Shown piece by piece: positions 34,171 to 45,602 of a stretch of DNA of 64,000 nucleotides. A model generated the notes under the pieces. That model had not been told where the DNA came from. It made no database searches and saw only the letters and a program-made list of their open reading frames with translations. The stretch spans positions 2,170,001-2,234,000 of the forward strand of contig CM022372.1 in assembly GCA_011800155.1 (NCBI GenBank), in the 5' to 3' direction. The DNA comes from Flammulina velutipes. Its lineage: Eukaryota; Basidiomycota; Agaricomycetes; Agaricales; Physalacriaceae. Made by a program: the position numbers and the translations under genes. Every line of letters begins with the position of its first letter. Position 1 is the stretch's first letter.

Positions 34171-37100
34171 ATGGGGTACGCACATTATCAGTCTTCCTCA
34201 TCGAGGCTAACACGCTATCTTAGTGGGGCTCAAGTGATGTGCTACTGCACGAGCCATCAGTGCTGTAGCATCGACAAACGGACAAAAAAGCCAGGTCGAC
34301 TGATAGCCTCGAAATTGAAGAAGAAACACGATCTAGACGACAACGTCAACAGGCTTCAAGAACGACACCAGAATAAATCGAAATCGACGTCTGCTCCGCC
34401 CTCTCTCACAGAGGAGCATCGGCTTCGGAGTGCAGACGTATTGGCGACAATCGATGCGAATGATTGGTCTAGTGCAGAGCTTCTATCCACACAACTACTC
34501 ATTTCTACGAACCCGCCTATCCACAAGGAACCCAAGTATGCTCGTGATGCTGCCTCTAATGTGACTATCGTGGTTGCTCGGTTATCGGACGGCTTGACAG
34601 AGCTCCAGACACTTTTGGCATCAGCGCCGTTGGCCCAGACAGACCTTGATACGGGAATCCGCCGCTTTCATCAGCTTCAGCGAGACTTTCAGGTTTTTGG
34701 AAGCCAAAGCAACAAAACGTTCAAGAAGTTCGCACGCACCACTTTTTTTGGCGAACTCCGAGCAGAAGTCGATGATTGTGGTACGCAACTCAAGCGACTG
34801 CGAGCCATACAAGCCGCGCAGGTCTCCGAAAAGAAACGACGCCACGAAGATTTCAATGCATACAATAATTGTAAGTCAATCCTCGGGTTTGATGATCTGG
34901 CGATTAACCAAAATTTAGCCAGTCGGTTTACGCCGCTCTTCCAGAATCCAAATCCCATTGCTGTCATGCTTTCCTACGCAGTTCTTGTCTGCACCATCGT
35001 CTTATCGCTCCCTCGCCGTGGTGGGACATGGCTCTTCGAGGTTGTCTCCATCATCATCGAAAGCGTAATCGCGTTGCTATCGCAAGACTACCCCCAGGAG
35101 GAACGTGGCATGTTCAAGGCATTCTGGAGTCGAATGTCGAAGTTACTTCCAAAGGATGTCCCCACTGCCATGTCCAAATTCCACCTCGACAGCAAACACA
35201 CCGTCTACGCTGTTTGTCCGCAGTGTCACCACCTCTACGCTCCAAAGCCTCAGCCCATTGATTTCAGCTCTGATGAACCTTTCATTCCGTACCCTTCCGT
35301 CTGTACTGCCAAACATAATTTCTCGACTTGCAGAACACCACTACTCCTCCCCCAAGAACGGATGGGCGTGACACGGATGGTCCCCATGAGGCGATACGTT
35401 TCATTCGACTTCATAGATTGGCTTGGCGGGATGTTAGCGCGTCCGGGAATCGAAGAAAAGATGGACACTCGCTGGAACCAGACGGCCATCGAACCAGGCA
35501 AACCGATGACGGATGTTTTCCACGGCCCCCTCGTTCGCAACTTCGAGGGCCCTGACGGCAAACTTTTCCATGAACCGTCTGAAGAGGGCGAAGGACGCTA
35601 CCTGTTTGCCGCTGGCTTCGATGGGTTCAATCCTCTCGGGAACAAAGCTGCTGGGAAAGCAGTATCGGTGCAGGTCCTCTTTTTGGTCTGCCTTAATCTT
35701 CCTCTGGAGGAACGATACAAGTCGGAAAATACCTTCTTAGCAGGCATTATCCCGGGGCCTCATGAACCACCTCTTGAGCTTTGTAATCCATACTTCGAGC
35801 CAATCATCCAAGCCCTCCTACTTCTGTGGTACACGGGAGTTTTCTACACACGTACCTGGGCATATGAGCTTGGGCGCCTAATCCGTGCTGCCCTCGTACT
35901 TATCATCTGCGACGTCCTTGCTGCAAGGAAGTTTGGCGGGTTTTCTCCACCAACACATCGGCGATTTTGTCATGTATGCTGGTGTCGTTCGCGAACAGCA
36001 GATGATGACACCCTGGAGGCAGCGTATGCGTCAGTCGCGGATTGGAACACCGGAACGCCAGCCTTTCCCGAAGGCGCGAGCCCTGCAGCCCAGAAAAAGG
36101 CGAGGACGAAAATGGAGAAGACACGGTCAGACGTTTCACGAGACGCAGCAGACTCTCACATCCCTGGCGACAAGCGAAATCTATACCAAGGAAGGGAGGA
36201 CTTTGCAGTCGAGGAGTGGACTCCCCGTACACGCGCCGACATCTTGACATGGTCTCTCAAATATGCGGCAGCATCGACTGGGGCGGAGAAGCAACGATGC
36301 TACAACAAATCAGGCGTACGGACAAGCGTCCTTCTTGACTTACCTTACTTCGACCCCCCGAATATGATAGTTGTCGACTCGATGCACAACCTTTTCTTGG
36401 GGGTCATCAACGCGACCATTCGCCGTGTCTTAGGCTTCCAACCGAGGTCGGAGAAGAAGAAGCAAAAGAAGAAGAAGCAGAAGACGAAGACGAAGACGAA
36501 GAAACACGACGTTGGATGGAAGGCCTTGTCCGACGATCTTCAGCCCAGCGCGACGAATCCGTATCCTCGGGAACACGGCAAGAACGTCGAGAAAATGATC
36601 GCTTCCTTGGTCGATATGACGGTTGAACAGTCTCGCGATGGCGAGTTTCTCGCCAAACTACGCAAAACATTTTCCACCTCGCCTAAACCTGCTCTCTCGT
36701 ACATTGCAGCTGGGACTGTGAAGAATATGGCCTCGTCTGCGAACAGAGATATTTTGTCAACTCAGATTATCGATTGGGTATGTGATATGTCTATATCGAT
36801 GAATTGTTCAATCAACTCGTCTACCAGAACGTAACACGGGTACAGTCGCTTTCGACACCATCTCCGGCCCCCCTACAGGAAACCGCTGACCTCCCTATTC
36901 TTGGTGACTGTATCTCGGAGTCGCAAATGGAAACATGCTGGGAGTATTGCAACTCGATGCAGCGACCTTCGTGGCTTTCTGAAATCCCGCACAAAGTGGG
37001 GAAAGAGGCTGGACAGGGAAAGCTGAAGGCCGACCAATGGAGGGTGTTCGGGCTTTGTTATCTACCTCTCTCTTTAATCCCGGTCATGTCGGACTTGACG

Positions 37101-38246
37101 TCGGACAATGACGGGGAGGACTCCCAGAACCAACAACTGCTGGACATGGTCATGCATCTGGTGACCAGTATCACTTTGGCTACCTCGTACGAGGTCACTC
37201 CCGCTATCATCGAAGAGTGCAAGCTGTCGCTCATGAAATATCGGCAAGCGATGAAGACACTCTTTCCAGAGTACGAATACACCACGAACGACCATCTAAT
37301 GATGCATATTCCTCACTTTCTTGAACTCTGGGGCCCCGTGACAGGCTGGTGGGCATATCCATTCGAACGATCGATCGGTGTATTGCAACGACTGCCAACT
37401 AATCACAAGCCAGGTAAGTCAACAAATATTACCTCTTTGTGAATTCTACTGATATCCTACTTCTAGGTCAATTCGAGGAGACAATGAGTCGTTCGTTCCA
37501 TCGGCTTAGCAACTTGCGTCGCCTCGGAGATAGGCCGGAGCTCCAGTCAATCGTCAACGCTTGTGCCAAGGCATTCAATCGCCTCACTGGACATAAACGT
37601 GCTTTAGACGAGACTTCTACCTCCGGAATTGTCATCCCAGATATAGATGGTTTATCCGAACGTCTATCTAACGATAGTTCCCTCTTGGAGGCGTTCAAGA
37701 GGGCGGGCATCGATGTGCCTCATGACCTTGAGATCCAACGATTCAAGCGATTCACTCTTCACGGCAAAAGTGTCTCCACGAACTCATTCCACTCAGGAAA
37801 TAGCCATGTTACATACAGAGATCCTTCCCTCTTGATCCCCCTCCAGATTGAGCACCTGGTTTTTGCTCGCTCGATGTGTCCAACACAGAAGAGCCAAGAC
37901 CGACATCACGGCGCATGGGCTGTCGTTAAACAATATCGCCCGCTGGATGGATACGACCCTTTCAGTCGCTTCAAACTCTTCCGAGCGCAACTCTTTGACA
38001 GAGCATTGGAGGACCGCCTTGAGGTAGTCCCTCTGGTTGACATAGAAGCGCACCACCTAGCTTGCTATGTTGATTGGAGGGGCCAGGAAGTCACAGCAGT
38101 CCAATCTCTTTCTCGGGTATGTAAAATCCTTGCCTCCATCTGCTTTACAGCTCACAGTATTTTAGACGCATGCTGCGACTGTGCTTCTTTCAGATCGACA
38201 TGCAGATAGTGATCCTGACGCAGTCCTTGAAGAAGAGTTGTTTTGA
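34171..38246 (+). CDS. Plavaka-type transposase (Tnp2/CACTA superfamily)
   Basis: Exons 34171-34175, 34224-34870, 34919-36777, 36828-37413, 37467-38116 and 38166-38246 total 3828 nt, 1275 residues, intact. The N-terminus has a zinc-type cluster (CYCTSHQCC). The central region carries family landmarks: AAGFDGFNPLGNK, FLVCLNLPLEERYK, LAGIIPGPHEPP, RRFCHVCWC, LPYFDPPNMIVVDSMHNLFL and, after further introns, VTGWWAYPFERSIGVLQR followed by GQFEETMSRSFHR. These blocks are characteristic of Plavaka transposases of agarics. A strongly basic insertion (KKKQKKKKQKTKTKTKK) separates the DSMHN block from the following helical part. A five-base first exon is needed if splicing starts at ATGGG; an unspliced start further upstream is possible. 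Confidence 0.9.
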
Positions 38247-38484
38247 CGGGCTCCTCTTTTCTCCACGTAGATAACAATATATTTCGATACGAGCGAGTCT
38301 ATAGTAGTTTTACGATCGCTCTGAGTCTTAGAGCATACTTGGTCGTATGTCAATGTTTGTCTAAAGCATCTGAATTGAATTGCCTGCCTGCCTTCAAACT
38401 TGACAGTCGCCAGAGCGTCGCCAACTCGCGAGGACTTGTGTCTTTGCGAAGGATTGGACTTTTTGTCTAGTCCGGTGTACAAGC

Positions 38485-40512
38485 ATGTTACAAGATCTTA
38501 CAAAAAACGCGTCCAATAAGGATGGTGCGTGTCGGTTGGCCCAGGTCGAACGGGTAACTCACTGTTTACAGCTCAACAGCTGAAGGCGACAGATGGACGT
38601 GTTGGTGCTCTCTGGCCCCAAAGCTCCAGCTTCATCACTTCACTTGTTGACGCCGACATCCCTACGCCCCCCAATGACCATGCAGTGCACGTAATGGCGG
38701 ACGGAAGATTTGGCTGGCACGATATCACACGATGGCCACAGTTCTATGATTCGCGCGCGCCCCATTTCGCTGCAATTCCCCTCCCTCCCCTGGCGGATGA
38801 GACTACTCATTGCTACTATCAATACAAGTCAATGTGGTCCGACGTCATGGATTCCGACATACGCTGGTCGACTGGCTCCGTCGGCGGAATTGGATTGCTA
38901 AAGTCCCCACTTTTCAGCGATCTATGTTCCGCTGTTGTCTACTTGAAATCTCGAGGAACCAAATACAGCACTGGCAAATCAGCTTCCCCCGAGATGGTCA
39001 AATTCATTACGCTCAGGACACGAAGGATGCAAGCATATCTTGACCGGCTTGAAGCCATCGAAAACGATGTCATGTCGCTCAGAATCACCATGGCCGGACT
39101 GCAGCGAGTGTGGTTTGATCTTTTGGCAGGACTTGATTACGCCGAAGTCTACCAACCCATCATGAACGGAGAAGCGCGCGACATAGATGCAATGCCTCGC
39201 GTCATGGGAGCATACACAACCGAGCTTCACGTCGTCGAAATGTTCATGTCCACCCCCATTCCCATTTTTTTCATTCGCCCTTTAACATCCTTCTCCAACC
39301 AAATTATCCTCAGAGCTGTTGAGTTGGTCAAGCCCCCGAGTCAAATATTCCCATCTCCCCGCCTTTCCGTCGTATACTCTGGCCCTCCTACCAGCACCGA
39401 AAAGATTGACGCCATGCTTAAATTCCTGGCTACATTCCTCACGTACAAAGACCCATTCAAAACCGAACCCAGCTCTCATGGCTCTCAAGGCTCACGGAAA
39501 CCATCCAGTGGCCCCACCCGTTCCAAGAAAACAAAAGCCGATCGCTCAAAACTCCAGCATCCCTCCCAGAACAAAAAACGAGTAAACCCGCCCAGTAAGT
39601 TCCATATTAAATTCATACTCATTATCTGACAAGTTCGCAGAGGTTGAACGTGATAAATTCCAGGATCTCGATGGACCTCATGCTCCCCACCTTTTGCCGG
39701 CTTGGACTAACATCAACAAGGAGATTCAACGAGATGCCGTCGAGAAGGAAATCAAAGAATCCGGTATCAGTCGCCCTTCAAAGTATGCGTTCCCAGACCC
39801 TGGAATGTTGACCAATCCCGAACTTCAAGATCTTACTAGAACACAATACTTCGCACAGCTCAACCACATCTTCGATGCCCTCATCTATCGAAGTACATCT
39901 TCCGAAGGGGGCGCGTTGCGCCCTCAAGAATGGCGTGACGTCCTATCGCTTCCGAGATTCATCGAGAATGCGGACAACCACAGGCGAACGGAATCGGTCA
40001 ACAAAGCAAAGGATCTCCTGGGCGCCTGTTTTGCCTCGCAGGGTGTTTCTGTAGCACTCGTTCCCCCGGTCTCTCCTGATTCCTCTGTTCCTTATGAAGT
40101 CGTCGAAGGCCGTCGCCTGGTTTGGAAACTATGTGAACTGAACTTTCGTTGCGAGTTGGCGTCGTTGGATAGGGTTATGTGGCAGGTAGATGATGCTTCC
40201 GACGAGCTCGACCGGTCGTCCAAAGTATTACGCATTTTTCCCGAAAACTCTCTCACTGCGGTCTTTCCTTCACTGACCTCATATGGCTTATGCGCGCGGG
40301 ACTGGACTGCGCGTTCCGTTTATCTCGATGCATTTCGTGAGCTGATGAAGGATTGGTCGAGGCGCCTGCCACCGATCTTGGTGGAGGAGACGTTTACATC
40401 CCAGTTGATGGATAATGGGAAAATGGAAAGGGCACTCGTTCTACATTATGCACAATGCTTCTATGATACATTTCAGCGTCCTCCAGTACTTCCTTGTATA
40501 TATCCTAATTGA
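38485..40512 (+). CDS. Plavaka companion protein, 644 aa
   Basis: Exons 38485-38524, 38572-39594 and 39641-40512 total 1935 nt. The N-terminal half is mixed helical and strand; a Lys/Ser-rich linker (GPTRSKKTKADRSK) leads to the C-terminal domain with LPAWTNINKEIQRDAVEKEI, YGLCARDWTARSVYLDAFRELM and a final ALVLHYAQCFYDTFQRPP. The closing pattern (R.YL.A..ELM..W and LV.HYAQ.FY..F.R.P) is one I recall from the second gene of Plavaka elements. It follows the transposase stop by 238 nt on the same strand. Its role in transposition is not known. Confidence 0.78.
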
Positions 40513-40746
40513 TATCTCAGTTACAGATTTTTATTTAATGGTTCATAAATGCTAGCACTTTGAATCCGAATTCATCGCATCGCCACCACCGGAAATGCGA
40601 TCGACAGTCGACAGGGTCCGTTGACTGATATCATCCATGCAGCATCCGTGACCCACCTACACTCGAACTCCCAGCGCTAAAGTGGCGAACTCGAAGCTCG
40701 ACCAACTCGCGACGAAACGTTCATCTGACAAATGGAATAGTTTTGG

Positions 40747-40766
40747 TTGCGACTCGCTGTCGCAGA
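40747..40766 (+). repeat. Copy 2 of the TTGCGACTNGCTGTCGC motif
   Basis: TTGCGACTCGCTGTCGCAGA, about 180 bases before the start of RING 5, in its presumed promoter. Confidence 0.55.
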
Positions 40767-40942
40767 GCTGTCGTGAGCAAAGGGTTGACCTTTGTCCTCG
40801 TTCAAGACAAGGTTCCCTTGTTCTCTTCCTGTCCAACCTATTCCCTTATTCTTCATGCATGTTTATCCCTTATTCCTTTCAGAGACATCGTTTCAGACTG
40901 CAACTACATAAACCAACCGGAAAACTCAACTTCCCCATCCCA

Positions 40943-41469
40943 ATGTCTACCTCAACCAGTGGCTCTATCGCAACGCCTGCTGTGAGTGCTCGCTCTATTC
41001 GACTTTACCTCATAGCTTACTCTAGGTTATGGCAGGACATCCAAGTGATGACTGAATTCCTCGAATGCAGTATATGCGTGAGGATCATGACTCTGCCATA
41101 CACGTGAGCGCTCAGACATCTATTTTTCCATCCAACCCTTGACTAACTGAGCTCTGTAGCACTATGTGCGGTCATTCTTTTTGTGGCGCATGCCTTGATG
41201 ACCAGTTCAAAATCACCTGTGACGACGCCCGGAGGAGGGCCGTCGCTGCTGGCAGACTCCGGTTTACACCTGCCTGCGCAGACTACACATGTCCCTATTG
41301 CAGGACAAACCTCAGGTGTTGTCCAGCTCCGACACCCCAGCTCCAGGATCTGGTTCTCAAGCTTCTGGACTTGCCAAACTCTGGCATCGATGCGCTTTCC
41401 GAAGAGGCTGCAACAGTAGACCTGATCAAATACTTCACCCATTCCTCCGGATACATTCGTACTACGTAG
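40943..41469 (+). CDS. RING-finger protein 5
   Basis: Exons 40943-40981, 41036-41103 and 41160-41469 total 417 nt, 138 residues. The exon 2 acceptor (atggcag) is chosen to keep the frame and to match the start of the equivalent exon in other members. The RING is CSICVRIMTLPYT, TMCGHSFCGAC, CPYCRTN. A stretch rich in Ala/Arg is inserted between the two zinc half-sites (DDARRRAVAAGRLRF). The short first exon ends ATPA, as does that of RING 6 (MATPALQ). Likely a ubiquitin E3. Confidence 0.83.
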
Positions 41470-41768
41470 TGAGATAAATAAATATCATGCTCGCCATGTA
41501 CTCAACACCACAATGCACATATCTGATTCTCATCACTTCCGCAAGAATCTGGCACGAGTAATAAGTATATATTCACTACTGGTAAGAGTGTTGGTAATAC
41601 ATAGGTCTGTGCGAGTAGCAGAAAACGTCGAGTAGCCTGATTACGTACACAAAAATTGACAACCTACTTCCATCATCTACCGTCTACGGGATATCATGGA
41701 CTCTGGCTATCACTTGGCTCTTGCTTTCGAGGAGTACGCCGGACTTGCTGTCTAGTGTATAATTCAGC

Positions 41769-41788
41769 TTGCGACTGGCTGTCGCGAG
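41769..41788 (+). repeat. Copy 3 of the TTGCGACTNGCTGTCGCGAG motif
   Basis: TTGCGACTGGCTGTCGCGAG, between RING 5 and RING 6. It is 300 bases after the former's stop and 570 before the latter's start. Confidence 0.6.
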
Positions 41789-42356
41789 TGTGAATCACGA
41801 CCATTCTGGACATTACCCCGGCAGAGTATCATATTCCTACATCTTTCTGAAAAGGAACAGGCAGCGTACCCATTTGAAGTGTATATTATTGCTCGGCAGG
41901 GAGCGCAACTTGTATGTTCCCCTCGCCCTTGTCCTAGCTGAGCTATGCAGCATTTAGTTTAGCTGCCCTTGTTCTCCAAAAATCTACCTCAATGCCACCA
42001 CGAGGGCCGCGTTCATGCGGATGCAACGTCTAACTGCCCCAGTCGTCTGTTGTTTTATACGTGAGTTACTATCCAATACCCACGTCCGAACTCAAATTTC
42101 CTCAGGATGAAGGATCGCGTCCTAACGTCGGTCTTGAAATCCATTGGCTACTAATATATACTTCGAACATAGATATCAATAAATGAGTTTCGACGTGAAA
42201 CCACTTACGCTGCGACCTAAGTCGTGGTCCGGCTCGAATTATCTCCATTAATGGGACGCTCGAATCAAGGTGCTAGCAACGTTTCCCAGATAATGGACCC
42301 TTGCACTCCCTTGTTCCTCGTTTGTCAATCGAAAATGTATAAAGGCCCTTGCATCC

Positions 42357-42878
42357 ATGAGCCTACTGCACCTGTCTCGAATGGCCACTCCTGCCCTCCA
42401 GGTATGTTCCCCTGCGTCCCTCAGTGTATCCTTATCTCATCCTCCAGCAGCTCCTACACTTGATCATTTCAACATTGGAATGTCCGATTTGCTTTTGCAT
42501 CATGGACATGCCATACTTGTAGGTGTTGGTTAGTATATGCTTGTGGAATATCCTAACGGGTCCAGCAGAACAACATGTGGACATTCGTGCTGCGCCAAAT
42601 GCTTCCATTCCTACTTTTCCCGAACTCTCGAAGCATGCCGTAGACGATACGGCTGGCTGGCATTACTCTTAGAGGGATGTAACTCGTGGGTGGACTACCA
42701 ATGTCCGACGTGCCGTTCTCTTGTATATCGCCCGCCATCGCCTTCAGGTCATCTGGCGCGCCTCGTATACAGCCTGAGGCAGACACCTGGCATCACTCTC
42801 CCTCCACCCGTTCCCGACGCATTTGAAACCTTTAATTTAGAATTTTTCTTTCTGGACGAACTATCGATCTCTTCGTAG
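42357..42878 (+). CDS. RING-finger protein 6
   Basis: Exons 42357-42401, 42448-42518 and 42566-42878 total 429 nt, 142 residues. The RING reads CPICFCIMDMPYF, TTCGHSCCAKC, CPTCRSL. The tail RPPSPSGHLARLVYSLRQTP then GITLPPPVP closely parallels RING 1 (CPPSPSTPLMRLLCRLRELP), so these two form a subgroup. RING 1 has three duplicated N-terminal exons where this gene has one short exon. Probable ubiquitin E3. Confidence 0.83.
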
Positions 42879-43296
42879 ACATATTCGGAATTTTTAATCC
42901 AGGACCTATGTTTTGTATCCATTTGGTTTCTTGTAATCGACTCGCAACTTAACCATAGCCCCAGTCCCGTCTAAGCGACAATTCTAATGTACGTATCATC
43001 TCTTAGGGGTCTTACTGGTGGCATTCAAGGAATAACTTAGCAAGTCTTGTCTTCCCACCGACTTAAAAAAGCCTGGCGTTTAGGTGACTGCTCTAGAACT
43101 AATCAAGAAGCGCCTTAGCGAGTGGCCAAATAGCCATTGTTTGCCAACCTGTATTACCTTGGTGCGTCGTCCTGTGAAGTTATTGGGTCTCCGTTAACAT
43201 TTCCGCAGAGCTCAGAAATACGCAAGAAATACTTTGTTCAAACTAGTACAACATCAAATGAGCAACAAGTAAATGAACCCAACATTCTCTGGAGCG

Positions 43297-43706
43297 TCAA
43301 GTACATTCAATGCACTTTGGGCTTTCTGGGTGTAGAATCGGTGGGGATGGAGCACCGGCAGCAAGTGGCATATAGTACGACCTTTCTTCTCCTTCGGGTG
43401 CATTTTCGAGATAGTGAACGGTGCCAAGGCGCACCCCATTCCAACGACAGACGTGAATGGTGATGTGGCGAAGGGGTTCACGTGTCGACTCATGGTATTC
43501 ACCCCTAGGTACGAAGCGCGTCAGGAAATGAGTACGGAGAAACATCAATATGCATACATCAAGAACCAGCATTGTCCAAGGTGACCAACCTCTGCCGCAT
43601 GACGTGCCTCCGCATCCAACAACACCTCAGTCGCCATATTCACGTAGGGATATTGCGCTATTTTCATATACCGAGCGATCCTTCGACGATAGAAAAGACG
43701 AGCCAT
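43297..43706 (-). CDS. Small two-exon protein of unknown function (copy B)
   Basis: Exons 43558-43706 and 43297-43504 total 357 nt, 118 residues. It starts MARLFYRRRIARYMK and shares with copy A (4505-4932) the intron position and phase and the blocks RHAAEVGHLGQCW, RHITIHVC..NGVRLGTVHYLE and the ECT end. It faces inward from repeat R2 exactly as copy A faces inward from R1. No domain recognised. Confidence 0.72.
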
Positions 43707-44574
43707 CGTATTATCAGTTTAGTTTGATGCAGGCAAAGGGGTGGGGCAGAAGAAATGGTAGAGGTGAACGTGCGAGAGAGTGATCCGATGGAATCTGTTG
43801 GGGGTGCAAGGAGAAATGGACGAGTTGACTCTGTGCGACTAATTCTAGTCAGGAAGTCGGGCTGAAAAACAGTTCAACGACGCACTGGATGGTATTCGCT
43901 TAACCCGGCGTCCTTGGAGCGGAGGACGAGTCGAGGTAAGTGGGCTATGAAAGTCAGAAGAGCCAGGAAAACTGATATAGCAACGCACCAGCCGCTGTAG
44001 TCCCTAGGTTGAAAGATCCTCTCTCGTCGCTTGCAGGAGGTGGTGATAGTCGATACGCGACTAGTCAAAGCGGGTTGCCTGCCAATTCTATGAGACGGCG
44101 GAGAAGGAGAGGGACGGACTCACTAGGCGCAGCGGTTTCGTGGTTTTGCCGTTTCGTCGCCGAGACGGGCGGTGGCAGCGACAGGCGAGGGAGACAAATG
44201 AGGGACGAGTCGAAGCGTGCGGTCTATCAAAGTCAGCAGAGAACACATAGAAAGGTTTTTTGACGCACCAGTCGCTGGATATGACCCCGTCTCTCAAAGC
44301 TGGATCGCCGAGCCGATGTGGTGATGATGGTACAAGCAAAGTTGTCCTACAGCTTCCCCATCGAGAATCTCGCGACGGTTCGCTCCACATACCGTATCCC
44401 ACTACTCTCGACATCGTTTCGACTAATCGACGACGACGTTAGTGGTTCTGTGACGCCCTGCACCCGTACCATGTAGCGCCACATTAGATACAGCAATATA
44501 AATTCACCATTTCAACACACATAACATACGGCTGCCATTAAGGTCATTAACTCGTCGCCCTTTGATGAGCGCCC
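43707..44574. other. Region between copy B and repeat R2
   Basis: It contains two diverged ~75-base direct repeats about 285 bases apart (near 43920 and 44205, both ending gacgcaccag or acgcaccag). On the minus strand these look like intron ends (ctgactttgatag and ctgactttcatag), so a decayed gene may lie here. No complete frame was assembled. Confidence 0.35.
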
Positions 44575-44939
44575 ACAAACACCTCGCCATCGCCTCTCGC
44601 TTAGCGCCCAGCCACTCGCCCAGCGACATCGCCCAGCGAGTCGCGCGGACGCAATTTTTAGATTCTATCGCCTCTTCATAAGATAGTTGGCGGCAATTTC
44701 CTTGTATGATGTGACTGGTCACGTTTTCTTTGAGCTCTTTTTGGACATGTCAAAGAACTGCGCACTTTCCTGCCAAGTATCTAGTCACCTTTCTTTGTTA
44801 TCTTTTAGTACACATTGTTTTTTTTGCACGCTAAGAAAGCTGGCCCAAATTTAAATAGGCAGCGTGACATTGTAAGTATATTACTACTATTTACACCCAA
44901 TTTTTGAGGCGCACAAGTAGAACCCTACCACAGCTGTGT
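44575..44939 (-). repeat. Dispersed repeat R2 (right copy of an inverted pair)
   Basis: Reverse-complement match to 3012-3374. Homology covers the whole unit with about a dozen differences. Together with R1 it brackets a 41-kb island of RING, WD40 and transposon genes. Confidence 0.8.
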
Positions 44940-45602
44940 CAGCCGAACGTCTCCAATGATATTTCTAACTTCTGGCCACACTGTTCCTCCCCGAAAATGC
45001 TACATCACTAGGAGGTCTCGTCCATTTTCCCGCTACGGAACGGGGCATCTCTAAATAGCTCGATGACGACGACGCTGCCACGGTTTCGGATTGTGTGAGA
45101 TCTGAATAATTATAGCAACGGGCCACGGTCAAGGTCAAACCTCCATGAATCATCCCGCTGACTCGGAATTGGACAGAGCTCCGACTCGCTGGAGGGGCGA
45201 ACAAATCAATCCCATTCTCTCGCCACTGTTTTTGGTTTGGGCAGGCTCAGAACTGGATTCCGGTGACTAGTACTTGCATTGGCACGAGCCCGTAGTTTGG
45301 CTCGCCACCTCGAAAATATAACTACCCCTTTGGTGTTCCTGTCTCTGTTCAACGATCTCTGACTCAACGCTTTCTTCCGCTCAGCCAACCTGAGGGGTTA
45401 TAGTTTCGATCATGCCAGCTAGCCATTTCGAGTCTACGACGCACGACTCATGATGCTCGGTATAATCTGAACACTCTCCTTTATGGACGATACAATCCAG
45501 TGTGGCCTCGAGCGTTCGATTCTGCCCTGGAGAGACCGTGGTGGCCAATAAATAAGACCTCCGTCCGACGATTTCGTTCGACCTCCCTCCCCGAAAAAAA
45601 AA
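44940..45602. other. Intergenic stretch before the F-box gene
   Basis: Several short frames occur, none convincing. This is presumably the promoter of 45603-47251 and the outer flank of R2. Confidence 0.45.

Larger units (their letters stand above)
34171..40512 (+). mobile_element. Plavaka (CACTA-like) transposon, minimal extent
   Basis: Two intact genes in tandem, the Tnp2-like transposase (34171-38246) and its usual companion (38485-40512). True ends were not located. The sequence near 40677-40687 (cgctaaagtg) is a possible right end, reading CACTTTAGCG inward as CACTA elements should, but I found no matching left copy. Confidence 0.8.

Noticed and set aside
10821..40512. A TET/JBP dioxygenase accompanying the transposons
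   Set aside because: No frame showed the HxD..H iron-binding pattern in a suitable context; all sizeable genes in the two elements are otherwise explained.
3012..44939. R1/R2 as long terminal repeats of one retrotransposon
   Set aside because: They are in inverted, not direct, orientation, lack TG..CA ends, and no gag-pol genes lie between them.
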